Below, piece by piece: positions 21,486 through 33,021 of a DNA stretch of 64,000 nucleotides. Made by a program: the position numbers and the translations under genes. The stretch is from Diphasiastrum complanatum. Lineage: Eukaryota > Streptophyta > Lycopodiopsida > Lycopodiales > Lycopodiaceae. Numbering within the stretch: position 1 is the stretch's first letter; every line of letters begins with the position of its first letter. The notes below the pieces were generated by a model. That model was given only the letters and a program-made list of their open reading frames with translations, was not told where the DNA came from and ran no database searches. The stretch is taken from contig CM055101.1 of NCBI GenBank assembly GCA_029204225.1, forward strand, positions 6,681,618-6,745,617, given 5' to 3'.

Positions 21486-22300
21486 GCAAGATTTGCACAA
21501 TACTTGATTCTTTAGGATCTAACTTTCTAGCCTGGAAAGTTGAGACATCTTTGATACTCAAGGGTGAAGGACTATTCCCCTGGGTGGATGGCACAGAAGA
21601 AATGCCTATGACAACAAGTAAGGAGCTAAGTGAATGGAGGGAGAAAAATGACAAGGCAGTAGCCTTGCTATCATCTTTCATCAAAAATAGTCTCACACTT
21701 GACCTGGCTACACTCTCCAAAGCTAAGGAGATGTGGGATGCATTACTCACCAGATTTCAGACAAAATCAAGAAATCAAATCATGATGCTGGAAGATCAGT
21801 TGGCGAATTTGCAGTATGATGGAAAAGACCTCACTTCTTTCATAAGAAAGATGAAGGATCTGTTTCTGTCACTACCTGTTGAGAGCCTTACCCAAATCAT
21901 TCTAGACGACAAGGACCCTGCTCGCGAAAGCTTTTGCCATGAACTTCGAAAAGGTGATTGTTGAGATTCGAGAGGAAGTTGAGGCCAGAGAACATCTTTA
22001 TCACAAAGATGGTTCTGACTAGGCCCTCTACGGCAACAAAGAAAAATCAAAAAAGCAATTTAAGCCTAAGAGGGAGTCCAATCAGAGGCAGGATTGTGAC
22101 CAGCAAGCAGAGGGAACAAGCAAAGGCAAGTGGAAGACCAAAGGGAGGTCGAAACAATAAGGTGCATACAAGAAGACTTGTGTGAGATGCAGAAGAGATG
22201 AGAGTAGATACCTGCTGGCTCAATTCCAAGATTGAGTGTATCCATTGCCACAAGAAGGGTCACGCAACCATGGATTGCCGCCAGATGCTGAGAAACAAGT
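21486..22300 (+). pseudogene. Gag of the complete Copia element
   Basis: Capsid sequence runs through the ORF 21551-21964 (LSEWREKNDKAVALLSSFIK, then KAKEMWDALLTRFQTKSRNQ) and is open upstream to about 21486. After a frame break the linker leads to the CX2CX4HX4C knuckle CIHCHKKGHATMDC at 22237-22278. Stops at 21962 and around 22185 interrupt it. The product would form the virus-like particle and bind the RNA. Confidence 0.85.
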
Positions 22301-22439
22301 AATCACAGAACAGACAGGAGAATAGCAATAGTTTATTCTATGTCGAGGAGCCCGAGAGCTCAAAAATGGGCGAAGAAAGAACGAATAGAAATTGTTTGAC
22401 CGCCTATATCTATTAAGACGTGTGTGCAGCATCAACATC

Positions 22440-23013
22440 TAACACACATGAGGTGATCCTAGATTCAAGCGCCACCTCACACTTCATGACATCAAGACCA
22501 ATTATGTCTGATTTCAGAAGTGCAGATCCATGAAGATTCATAGTTCTTGGAGATGGATCTAGACATCAAGTGAACGGTATTGGTTCACTATGGCTCAACA
22601 CCAATAGCAGAGACAGACGACTCGAAGACGTTCTGTTTGTGCCTACTCTGCAACAAGATTTGCTCTCTGTAGCAAGAATAGCAGATGCAAGAATGTGTGT
22701 GATGTTTTCTGACGAAGCATGCAACGTGATTGATACCAGTACCAGTACTCTCATTGCTCAAGGCAGAAGGAAAGGGAACCTATATCATCTGAAGGTACGC
22801 CTACCTGTAGATCAGGCGCATCAAACCTATGATGACTCGCCAGACACTCTGTGGCACAGAAGACTCTGCCACATGAACTCAATGGCACTTTACCAGGCAA
22901 GCCATCATGGAGCGATAACAGGCGTCAACATCTCGAATGCAACTAGTTCGACCACCTGTGATGCATGTTTGAAGGGCAAGATGTCACGCACCATTCATCA
23001 AAGACTCCTATAG
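22440..23013 (+). pseudogene. Protease and pre-integrase region of the complete Copia element
   Basis: The protease site reads VILDSSATSHFM at 22453 onward; the usual D-S-G has become D-S-S, which should impair catalysis. The ORF 22570-23013 continues with LEDVLFVPTLQQDLLSVARI and the integrase zinc-binding segment, LWHRRLCHMNSMAL then CDACLKGKMSR (H, H, C, C). A stop at 23011 separates it from the integrase core. Confidence 0.85.
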
Positions 23014-23014
23014 A

Positions 23015-23720
23015 ATGACAAAGATTCTGGAGCTAATGCACTCTGACATCTGCGAACCATTCAACTTGATCTCAGTAGGAGATTCAAAGTATTACATAAC
23101 CTTCATTGATTATTATAGCAAATTTGCCAGAGTGTATTTCATTCAGAATAAATCTGAAGCACTTGATAAATTCACAGAATATGTGAATTGGACATAAAGA
23201 TGCACATGCAACAAAGTGAAGCAGATCTGAACAGATCGAGGTGGCGAATACATCTTGAATCACTTCATTGACTTCTGCAATGATCGTGGCATCATTCACA
23301 GAAGAACTGCAGCCTACACACCGCAGCACAATGGTGTTGCTGAACGAAAGAACAGGAACCTGATGGAAGCAACTAGATGTATGATGGCCTACTCGAAAGC
23401 TCCAAGAGCACTGTGGGCTGAAGCATTAGCTACAGCCGCATACATCCAGAACAGAACAGGCAAGTTTGGTATTCCTCACATGACACCACATGAGCTATGG
23501 TGGGGTAGAAAGCCCAACCTATCTCACATCAGAATCTTTGGTTGTGCAGCTTATGCACATATTCTTGATAAGCTTTGAAAGAAGCTTGATGAGAAAGCCG
23601 AACAGGGATTTCTGGTAGGTTATGACAACAATTCATCATACTACAGAGTCTACATCCCAGACACAAACACTATGAAAATAGTGAGAGATGTCAGATTCGA
23701 TGAGAGTAGGACAAATGGCC
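23015..23720 (+). pseudogene. Integrase core of the complete Copia element
   Basis: The D-D-E catalytic triad can be read across two ORFs: D in LMHSDICEPF (near 23040), D in TDRGGEYILNHF (near 23236) and E in NGVAERKNRN (near 23345). A stop at 23197 and shifted frames break the chain. The C-terminal part carries the plant Copia HELWWGRKPNLSHIRIFGCA block. Confidence 0.9.
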
Positions 23721-23987
23721 AATGACGATCTTGTCACATACGAAGTTCTGGAGAGACAGTACTATGACCAGCCGCCAATGACAGAGGGAGAAGAGTACGA
23801 ACATGAAAACGAAGATTTTTGAGTCATCTTCCATTCGAGCAATGAATCTGACGAAGAAAGATTTGAGAGGCAACCTGTTGCCGCGGTTCCTATAAGCCAA
23901 AATGGTTTTGGACCAAGTAGAGCAGACAAGGGCAAAGGCATAGCTGTTCCAGGAGGATCTCCCAGAAGGTCAACAAGACCATGAAGA

Positions 23988-25590
23988 GTGCCAGCAAGAT
24001 ATGTGCCAAGCAGCTCAACTTCCACATCAAAAGAGTTCTGCGGGCTCAATGGCAAACCACAAACTTTTGAGGAGGCGATTGAAGGTCCAGAAAAGGACAG
24101 ATGGATCCAAGCCATGAACAAAGAGATGGAGTCCATGAGGAAGAACCAGGTATGGACGTTGGAGCCATTACCACATAAGCGCAAGACTGTCAAATGCAAA
24201 TGGGTCTTCAAGCTCAAATACGGACTAGATGGGAACATCACAAAATACAAGGCAAGACTGGTAGAAAAAGGTTTCTCTCAGAGATATGGTATTGACTACT
24301 CTGAAACCTTCTCTCATGTCATCAAACATTCATCCCTATGTCTGTTATTTGCATATGCAGTAGCTTATGACCTCAGGATCCACATTGCGGACGAGAAGAC
24401 AGCCTTCTTGCATGGCGAATTAGACGAAGAGGTCTACATGGATCAACCCCCAGGATATGTCTCGAATTCACTTCCTGACTATGCATGCAGAATGCATAGA
24501 AGCATCTACGGTCTAAAACAATTAGCCCGACAATGGTACAAGAAGAAAGATCAAGCCCTGAAATCATTAGGATTCCAGCCTCTGTTGGTTGATTCCAATG
24601 TATATCTCAGATCATCATTGTGGCTGTGTATGTGGATGACACTCTGATACTTTGCAGGAGTGAGCAGCTAATTGCTGAAGTAAAGACAGACATCTCGAAA
24701 CATTTCGAGATCGTGGATCTAGGAGAAGCCAGCTGTTACCTAGGCTTGCAAATTGAAAGGGACTATGAGAGAGGTAAGTTATACCTTCACCAGTCCAGAT
24801 ACACCCAGAAGATCCTAGAGGACTTTGGGATGCTGAGAGGACTTTGGGACTGCAAAGAAGCGAACACTCCAATGCTTGCAGGGACGGTGTTGACGAATGA
24901 TGATTGTCCAAAGTCTGAGGAAGAGAGAGAATAGATGCAGATCACACCTCACAGGAAGCTGATAGGATCACTGATGTACCTTGTTGACAATACACGTCCT
25001 AATATTGCTTATGCAGTATTCAGGATGAGCCAATTCTGTACGAATCCAGGCTCGACACATTGGAAGATTGCAAAATGAATTTTGCAATATCTTCAATTAA
25101 CGAGGGATTATGGCTTGTGTTATTGTCGTGGTGCAGATTTCAGGATACTTTCCTACAGTGACGCTAGCTAGGCATCTCTCAAGGACGACTGTAAAAGCGT
25201 CTCAAGAGGATGCACCATCACCTCAGGAGCAGCAGTTCTCTGGGTCAGCAAGAAGCAGACCGTTGTAGCCCAGTCATCCTGTGAAGCAGAATATGTTGCA
25301 GCAACAAAGATGGCCAACGAAAATAATCTGGGAGCCCTAGTCTTGCAGATGGACAACACCTCTACAATACACCTAAGGAAAGATCTCGTGTTCCATTCCA
25401 GAACGAAACACATTGCGATCAAGTACCACTTGATCAGGGATCTAATTGAGAAGAAGATGTTGTAGACCACCTTCATCGGAACAAGAGACATGGTTGCTGA
25501 CATCTTCACTAAAACCCTGGACAAGGGACTCTTTAAGAGACAAAGGAGCAGTCTTGGGATCGTAAAGCTATCATGCTTTGAGAGGGAGCT
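23988..25590 (+). pseudogene. Reverse transcriptase and RNase H of the complete Copia element
   Basis: The RT starts with FEEAIEGPEKDRWIQAMNKE and KCKWVFKLKYGLDG, then DEKTAFLHGELDEEVYM. A frameshift near 24610 moves the reading to 24620-24934, where the catalytic YVDD is intact (24629-24640), followed by FEIVDLGEASCYLGLQIE. RNase H follows from GSLMYLVDNTRPNIAYAV through AQSSCEAEYVAATK and RTKHIAIKYHLIRDLI to DIFTKTLDKGLF. Several TAG/TGA stops lie inside. It would copy the element RNA into DNA. Confidence 0.92.
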
Positions 25591-26626
25591 GAAGAAACAA
25601 AACGTTTCTAATTACAAAGCCTTGCTAACTTTCAGCTCTCAGCTCGACAAAGACATTCGCGAACTTGAAGATCTAGAGACACAAAGCACGAAAAGTTTTG
25701 CGAACATGAAAGTCAAAGGAAACAAAGACGAACGGTTCACGAACATGAAAGTCAAAGCAGACAAAGATGAACGGTTCGCAGACATGAAAGATTCACAAAC
25801 GAGAATCTTTTGCAGTCCAGTACGAGAGAAGGCAAACGACCAAAACGAAACCAACAACGGAAACGAAACCTTCTCTTGCCCTCCACGCTCCAAAGAGTAC
25901 CATCAAGATCATGCAAGTATCCAAAAGTACAGATATCTGATCTGATGGTATGACATCAGTAGATACATTTTAGGTCGTGGCTAATCTGCCACTCTTGTAA
26001 TTCCCTGATTAGTTGTAGATGCTTAATCACTCTAATCTCAGATTTACATAGAGCGACCATACTTACTGGATGATACTTGACATTTAGATCAACTGAATAC
26101 ACATACAGTGTAAGGTAGGAGTCTGATGCTAGTAAGCAATCAAGACAAAATATAGACAACAAGTCCGCATGTGTGCGAGATGAGCTTTGTGATCAAGATC
26201 CATAGAGATCCAACTATCCGCTAGTAAAGCAAGACAATTACTCGTGAGAGATCCGTGTTTCTCCCACGCCAACGTGCTGCATAGATTTGCATGCAGTGCT
26301 TTGAAAAAAACAGAGGAAGATCAATATAGATAATTTCTCTTGTTGTGTCTGATCTCGAATGCAAATGCGTCTACTGTTACTCATATGTCTGAGTTTTCTT
26401 GTTCATTTTAATTCCGCACCTTGGTTGAAACTATGTTGAATGCTGCATTAATTTTATTAACGTAGATCAGCAGTGCCTGACTACATTCTGGAAGATTGTA
26501 TGCGTGATTCAGCTGGCAGTGTCCAGTGATCGCATCTGAACTCCATCCGAATCCAAAGAGGATTGTGGTTTAGTCGCGAAAGCTTCGCGACTACAAAATC
26601 CAAATCGCGATTCATGAAAATCATCA
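25590..26626 (+). repeat. 3' LTR of the complete Copia element
   Basis: 1037 bp, TGAAGAAAC start and ATCATCA end, directly followed by the GGATT target duplication. Confidence 0.92.
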
Positions 26627-26639
26627 GGATTTATTAGTT

Positions 26640-28290
26640 ACCATATGATATATAGTTTTTTTTTTGTGACAAAATTTAGAGTTCAAATATTTAGTTTCCC
26701 TCCAATTTGCACTTCATCAAAAGTCTATATAAGAGATGAATCACTACCAAAATCTACACTTTGCTTCTCTCTGCTCATCCTCTTCTCATTCTGCCTCATA
26801 CTGGCCTACTTGTGGAGGCACCCATTTATGGCCTCTGATTGGCACAAGCACACGAACTGGTATGCTTTTACATCTATTGTTTTGTATTTATGGTAGCATA
26901 AGCAAGAATCTGCATGCTTACTACACTGATCAGAGGAGGAACTAAGCTAAGAAATGTGATGGTATACCTTCATGGCTATGCCTTGTGCGTGTTTCCATCA
27001 GGCTATGTAACATATATGGCAATGCACATTGAAACCACACATTTGATAGTGTGCTGGCAGCGCGCTACTATTGCATGCGGGCTCATACATATTATAATGC
27101 TAAACCCTAAACCCTAAACCCATGTTTGACATTGCCAACTCTGATTTGACCAGTATATAGGCCTCCCACCAAGGAGCCTATCTCCCCACAACATCCATCA
27201 TAGTGTCCAAGTCAAAGCAAATGCAAACTAGATCCACTATCGTGATGAACAACTCATCCACGATCCATAGCATATCAGGTAGGATAGCTCCAGAACCCTG
27301 TACCCTATACCATCTGATCACCGACTATCCATTACCCGCTGATAGCTCCCCAACAATCTGTCCACCTGTAGTGCAACTAGACTCCAGTTGGATCTAACCA
27401 AAAGTTGCATCCTGCTACCAAAAGATGATGGATAGAAATAACATGTGACGCCAACCTGGAGATAACTGTGCATATAACCATGCAGCTCACCTGATCACTC
27501 GCCAAAGTATCAGTTGTCACTCCTTGAGCAACCATCTCCATCCCTGCTGGCTCACAACCATGGCCATGCTGGATCCACATCACCCCATAATGCTCTCCAT
27601 GTCCTCAAGATATGTACCACCACAGGTACACTCCATGCCACCTACCTCCAAGTAGGCTTGACCCGTTCCTAGGGCACCACATGGTGCACCAGCTGAAGAA
27701 CATCATCCATACATCAAATGACATATCATACCTGTAACTGTAGCATCTCCCTGAGTGCCACCCTAATGGACTCATCATCCACATACTATGCTCACCTGAG
27801 GTCTCCGATCCTGGTCACCATCCTACTAGACAAGCCGAACTCCAAAGCATCACCTGCTCCAACTGACTCCTAGCATCTGCTCGCTCTCCCTTGCTATGTG
27901 CCACCCGACACCATGCCAATGCAAGCATATCCCTAAATCACCGCTCACGAGATCCTGAGATAACTGTCTCCCTGATCGAACTGAGGTATATGGCTCTGAG
28001 TGACTTCCTCTAGGCTTATCCCTGATCTCACCAGCTGAGAATCTGCACCATGGAAATTCCAACACATGTGCCAAACCTAAACTCCTGTAAATACAGCCAA
28101 CTGCATGAAAGCTATAGATAGCTTATCCACGTCCGTGATGGTAGATGTCTCCCCATCGATGCTAATGTCCAAAAATGGCCCCCTATTGTAATGCCAACCT
28201 GTACTCCCAAATGAGCACACCATGAAGTCCTCGCCATCAGTATCCCCTGCAGTAGATCGCTAGCAAAGCACCCATCATGGTGCTTGCCCA
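26640..28290. other. Region without recognisable gene; telomere-like repeat inside
   Basis: ORFs are 60-83 codons without domains. Bases 27101-27121 carry three CCCTAAA units. From about 27130 to 28290 the plus strand is unusually rich in C and CA and poor in G. Its minus strand may be decayed Gypsy gag, but I could not identify a motif. Confidence 0.5.
27101..27121. repeat. Interstitial telomere-type repeat (CCCTAAA)3
   Basis: TAAACCCTAAACCCTAAACCC, the Arabidopsis-type plant telomere unit. Three units may be chance, a Telo-box regulatory motif, or a break-repair scar. Confidence 0.8.
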
Positions 28291-28299
28291 TCGATCACA

Positions 28300-28512
28300 C
28301 CAGTTTTACATGCTCGAACCAAGCACATCGAAATACATTATCATTTTGTTTGAGAGAAAATTCTTGATGGAGCCACTGATCTTGTTTTTAATAAATCTGA
28401 AGATCAAGTTGCAGATATTTTTACTAAATCATTAGGTAGATGTAAATTTGAAAAGTTTCGTACTCTACTAGGAATAGAAGAATGTAGTTTTATCATTGAG
28501 GGAGAGTGTTAG
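28300..28512 (+). pseudogene. Copia RNase H C-terminal remnant
   Basis: The plus strand reads ARTKHIEIHYHFV, a stop, EKILDGATDLVFNKSEDQVA and DIFTKSLGRCKFEKFRTLLG, the conserved end of a plant Copia pol. A purine tract GAGGGAGAG follows directly. Everything upstream of about 28300 is missing, so this is a 5'-truncated copy. Confidence 0.85.
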
Positions 28513-28740
28513 AAATCAATGATAAACTTCATTGTTACACTTCTTAGTTACTGTTTATGATGTACTTTATTACTAGCTGTAACTAGCCGTTGGCTAGTCT
28601 AGTAATCTACTCCTAGGTTCTCCCTCTCTATCAGGGTTCAGGGTTTACATGTACGTTTTTACATTCAGTATGTTGTAGTGTGATAGAGTGATATTGCGTG
28701 TTCGTCTTTCGGCTCCTTACTTGGTGATTGCTTATGGTGA
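28508..28740 (+). repeat. 3' LTR start of the truncated Copia copy
   Basis: TGTTAGAAATCAATG follows the purine tract at 28499-28507. The right end could not be fixed; it is drawn at about 28740, where sequence near the minus-strand Gypsy begins. Confidence 0.5.
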
Positions 28741-29010
28741 ATGCTTGATGTTGCATTTCTGATTGCTGACAAGTTCTTCAATATCAGTCAACCTTTCGTT
28801 TATACATTTTGCATCTGTTCATTGAGCTTGAATACGAAAAGCTTTCACCTGAAATTCAATAGGCAAAATAGGATGCATCCCATATGTAAGAAAATATGGT
28901 GTCTGCTTCGTTGTGATTTTTTCTGTGTTGCGATAAGCCTAGAGAACTGATGGTAGTTTTTGATTCCAATTCGTCGCATGTGCAATAGTAATTTTATTCA
29001 AGATCTTACA

Positions 29011-29528
29011 TCAAATTCCATTAGCTCTCTCTGTCAACCCGTTTGCTTTTGGATTATACAGTGTAGTTTTTCTGTGTTTGATCAGAAAATATGTTGTCAG
29101 CAACCGTATAGTGTCATTTAGAAAATGTGTACCTCGGTCACTTACTAATTCAAGTGGACAACCATATCTTGTGATAATAAATTTGAATAAGAATGCCACG
29201 ATAGTTTTCGTTTCGTCGTCCTTGCTTCAACGTTCTTTGTAGCATAATTCGTTGCAACTAGAATATAACGACATTTCGTATGTCGAGTCGCTGGTTTAAT
29301 TGGACCAATAAAGTCAATCCCCCACTTCTCAAATGGTGCAAGAGGCAGGATTGGTGTCAATGGCCAATTCATTGCTTTTGTAGGCTTGCCATATCTTTGG
29401 CATGGATCGCATGAACGAATAAAATTTGATACATCCTTGAACATTGTTGGCCACCAATACTTGGCAGTCAATATCTTATTAACTATGTTCTTTAGGACAA
29501 AGTGTCCTCCAACATCTTCTAAGTGCAA
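29011..29528 (-). pseudogene. Gypsy integrase
   Basis: ORF 29528-29145 holds the CC half of the zinc domain ([15 protein letters not shown]) and the first catalytic aspartate in [10 protein letters not shown]. After a frame break, ORF 29199-29011 carries the second aspartate in [12 protein letters not shown] and the glutamate in NGLTERANGI. All three catalytic residues survive, but the frame does not. Confidence 0.9.
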
Positions 29529-29789
29529 GGCTTTAACGACTTTTTTAATGTCTTCAGTTTCAAGACATCTTCGTAGTTGATGGTCAGCACCAAGCTTGTA
29601 CTAAACATTGTTAATAATCGTATAAGCTGCTACCTTATATTGAAAAACTGTCTTTTGCTCCAAATCATAACCATCCGGATATATCTGATCTTTGAGATTA
29701 ATAATAATATCAGAATTAGCGAATTTGTAGATGAAATCTTGAATAAATGTTCGTCTGGAAAATCATCATTAATTGGTTCTTCAATTTTT

Positions 29790-30205
29790 CCCATGCTGAG
29801 ACGCGATAGATAATCAACATTTGTATGATACTTTCCTTGACGAAGCTCTACTTGATAAGTGAATTCCTGCAGAAGTAGAACCCATCCAGCAATTTGTCCT
29901 GATAAATCTGGTTTATTTACAGGATACTTAAGAGCATAGTGATCAACGTGAAAAATAAATGCATATCTCAGCAAATAATGTCAAAATTTCTTAACAGTAA
30001 AAATCATGCCAAGTGCTTCCCTTTATGTAGCCAAATAATTCTTCTCTGAGGCACTGAGCTGTCGACTCGCATAGTAAATGGGATGATCCTTCTCCTGGTC
30101 ATCTTTTTGGCTCAGACAGACGCCAATAGCAAATGCAGAAACATCAACATAACTATGAAATAAAATAGCCCAGTTGGGTGGTCTCAGAATAAGAGCATTG
30201 ATCAA
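29790..30205 (-). pseudogene. Gypsy RNase H
   Basis: ORF 30205-30023 reads HSYVDVSAFAIGVCLSQKD and HPIYYASRQLSASEKNYLAT, the start of a Gypsy RNase H. ORF 29974-29630 continues with FIFHVDHYALKYPVNKPDL and KYHTNVDYLSRLSMG, the C-terminal VDYLSR signature. The middle is frameshifted. Confidence 0.88.
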
Positions 30206-30619
30206 CCTTTGCTTAAGTTCTTCAAATTCTTTCTGCTATTCATTCGTCCACAAGTATTTGACTTGTTTCTTCAGTAGATGTGTAAAAGAGACAGCAATAG
30301 AAACATGATTTTGAATAAATCTCCGATAATAGCCAACATTTCCTAAGAAAGCTCTTAGTTCACGTAAATTGGTTGGTATCTGGAGATTCTTAAAAGCTCG
30401 ACTTTATCTTTCTCGACTTCTATTCCTTTGTTAGATATTCTGTGTCCGAGTAATTTTCCTTCTTTCGTACCGAAAAACATTTCTCTTGATGAAGGGATAA
30501 ACACGTATCTCGACACCGTTGCAATGTTAATTTCGGCTTCTATAGGTGTGTCTTGATATCACCATATACACAGAAATCATCGATAAATATTTCCATAAAG
30601 GTTCTTAGGAAGGCAGTGC

Positions 30620-31319
30620 AAATTAACAACATGATTCGCTGAAAAGTAGCTGAAAAAATCCATCACAGAAACTGTAACGCTCTTGACTAGCAACCTGATC
30701 TAAGATAGAATTAGTGAAGGGCAGAGGAAGATGGTCCTTCCTTCTAGCAGCATTGAGCTTGCAAAAATCCTGGCATATTTGTATTTTTCCAGTCTTCTTC
30801 TTTGGGATGACAAGAATGGGTGAAACCCATTCGCAGCTTAAGACGGGATAGATAATACCTGCCTTAAGGTGCTTGTTGAGTTCATCCTTAACCATGAGAG
30901 AGTACTTGGGGATTGAGACGATATTGTCTCTGTCGAACAGGTACAACATCTTCCTTAAGATCAATACGGTGCTCTCCGAATTCTGCAGGTATACCCTTCA
31001 AATCGTCGAGCGACCAGGCAAATACATCTTGATACTCCTTCAATAGTTCAGTGAATTCCGCCACTTCTGATTCTCCAAGTGACTTTGAAACATGCACAAA
31101 TCTGCCAGGTGCAAGTTCAATTAGTTCAGTAGAATCTGGTAATATGATACCTTCTGTCACGCTGGCCTCGGTATGGCCATGAATTTTGCGCATGGTTGAC
31201 TCAATAGATGTATTCTTGTTGTCAACCTGGTTCTTGTTACCAAATTCATGTTCAGATTCGTCACTCGAATCATCAAACTCTTTCGAGTTCGTGTCTGCAA
31301 TGTTAATTTCTTCATACAA
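30620..31319 (-). pseudogene. Gypsy reverse transcriptase N-terminal half
   Basis: The approach to RT reads YQDVFAWSLDDLKGIPAEF, HRIDLKEDVVPVRQRQYRL at 31080-30900. Next, after a frame break, come WVSPILVIPKKKTGKIQIC and HLPLPFTNSILDQVA. The catalytic YxDD box lies in frame-broken sequence around 30590-30560 (IFIDDFCVY-like reading). Distal RT is very degenerate. Confidence 0.85.
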
Positions 31320-31602
31320 AACATCTGCTTCAGCGTTGCAGGCATCGAAAAATTCTTCTTCGTCAGTATTTTTATAACATTGAAATATTGAACTTCAATG
31401 TCAGATTTATTAAAAAAATATTTAAGGCATAAGAAGATTTCTTTGATGTAAAACTGGTGTCAAACAAAGGCATTTCACCTTCATATTTGTCACGGCTCCA
31501 GGTGATTATTTGTTCTGCTGGCTTACCTCGATTATTGGTCTCACCAGTCTGAAATCTCAGCTCTCTAGATTTTCAATGAACACTTGCGTTTGATTGATAA
31601 AA

Positions 31603-31788
31603 CTAGGGCCGTCCAATCAACATAGAATAAGATGACAAACCGAGTGGCTTGATAACTATGAATTTCATTGTGAATGGCTTAGCTTGAATGTAAATAGTGA
31701 CATCCTTCAGTTCTCCAACAGATTTTTGTCGCGTCGAATCAGCTAACTTGATGTTTCGTTGGGTCAGTTGAATGTCAGTCAGTCCCAA
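31603..31788 (-). pseudogene. Gypsy protease C-terminal part
   Basis: The ORF shows the C-terminal half of a retropepsin: LTDIQLTQRNIKLADSTRQ, TIYIQAKPFTMKFIVI and the closing YSMLIGRP. The catalytic D-T/S-G is missing because the deletion that removed gag also took the protease start. Confidence 0.7.
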
Positions 31789-31815
31789 AGCATGAAACTA
31801 TCCCCGGCAACGGTG

Positions 31816-33021
31816 CCAAAAATTGGTATATGTCATACTATACCAACAAGGTTAATATAGATTTTGTAGTAAATAGTGTCATTCCCACAGAGGACAGCGT
31901 TAGAAAGTTATGTATTTGATACAATTTATGACAAGTGGTTTTGAGTGTTATTCTGGTTGTCGACAAACATTAAAAAGTAACCAGTATTACTTATATTTGG
32001 GGTGTGTTGTGTTGATAATTTCAGAACAACAATCTGGCCTCTATCAAATCGAACGAAATGTGTTCTACAGATGAGATGCTATCAGAGTAGTACAACAGTA
32101 CTACACTCTGGCTGATTAAGGTGTCAACAAAGAGTCGAGAATTGTTTGATGTACTGTGAGACAATTAATTAATCGCGTTCGTAAATTGTGTCCGTTTCTA
32201 GATAGAAGTCCTCAACAACTAAAGTCCAAATTAATGGTTAAAGAACACGAATATTTTTAGAGCACGTTAGAAACTTATGTCAGTTACAGTCAGGAAAACA
32301 GATCAAACTCAATTCTTCAAACAGGGACTGTCATCTCATTTGTATACATACATCTTTATTCAATGATCGTGCTAAAGATTGTACCAAAGATAGTTGTTAT
32401 TCGAGTGCCAAAAAGAAAGTATTCGTGACAGACGAATAAGATGCTTTTAAGACAGTTCTTTAGAGCATGCTTTAGGGATACACAGCAAACGACTGTAATG
32501 CACTAGAGTGTATGTCTGATCAGAGAGTAATTCATGTAATGCGTTAGAGATTGCTAGTAGACTCAAGATCACTCACACTCAACAGTGCGGAGAACAAAGA
32601 TAAGAGAGAATAACTCACAAAACTCTATTCACTTCTTCAATCTCTTACATATGCATAAACTCTTCTCTCTCGTCGATGCTCGAGGCTGAAGTGTGAGATG
32701 AATATATGTTTTACGGGGCAAACAAAGACACCTCTAAAACAACAGGTGCGTTGCTCCGCGAAAGAGTCTAGTTAACAATAGATTGAATATACTTCAATTA
32801 TACCATGAAAGGTATATTTAACTAAGAGTTAAGATTACTCTAGTTTAACATGTCTTTCCATATCTAGTCATTTTGTATGGACAACCTAGTAAAGTTTATC
32901 CAAGGCAATGTCTTTCCTTTTAAAGGTCTTGCCCTTTATTATAAGGCAAATACTTAGAAGATATATTCTCGAAAAATGACTTAGGCCTCTTCATGATTTA
33001 TACTTATCCGGCTCATCATTA
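31816..33021 (-). repeat. Probable 5' LTR of the minus-strand Gypsy and flank
   Basis: The plus strand from TGTCATACTATACC, right beside the primer site, should be the inner end of the 5' LTR. The outer end could not be found, so the LTR length is uncertain. The stretch has no ORF of note and includes the ordinary promoter-like AT-rich sequence of an LTR. Sequence from about 32800 to 33021 may be unrelated flank. Confidence 0.4.

Larger units (their letters stand above)
20309..26626 (+). mobile_element. Complete Copia LTR retrotransposon with GGATT target duplications
   Basis: The element is 6318 bp. The 5' LTR (20309-21344) and 3' LTR (25590-26626) start TGAAAAAAT and TGAAGAAAC and align throughout. 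Target duplications GGATT lie at 20304-20308 and 26627-26631. A primer site TGGTATCAGAGC, complementary to tRNA-iMet, follows the 5' LTR; a purine tract GAGAGGGAGC precedes the 3' LTR. Domains run gag, zinc knuckle, protease, integrase, RT, RNase H, the Ty1/Copia order. A hand comparison of about 270 bp of the LTRs gives roughly 25 differences, mostly C/T and G/A, so the insertion is old and probably methylated. Many stops and frameshifts are present. Confidence 0.95.
28740..31830 (-). mobile_element. Ty3/Gypsy pol on the minus strand, gag missing
   Basis: Read on the minus strand the order is primer site (31829-31806), protease (31788), RT (31319-30620), RNase H (30205-29790), integrase zinc domain and core (29528-29011). 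Integrase after RNase H marks Ty3/Gypsy. The primer site TTTTTGGCACCGTTGCCGGGGA matches the tRNA-Asp type used by Tat/Athila-like plant elements. The protease begins less than 50 bp after the primer site, so the leader and all of gag have been deleted. The 3' LTR is not found. Confidence 0.85.

Noticed and set aside
27130-28290. Possible Gypsy gag on the minus strand in the C-rich block
   Set aside because: Composition is suggestive but no capsid or zinc-knuckle motif could be read.
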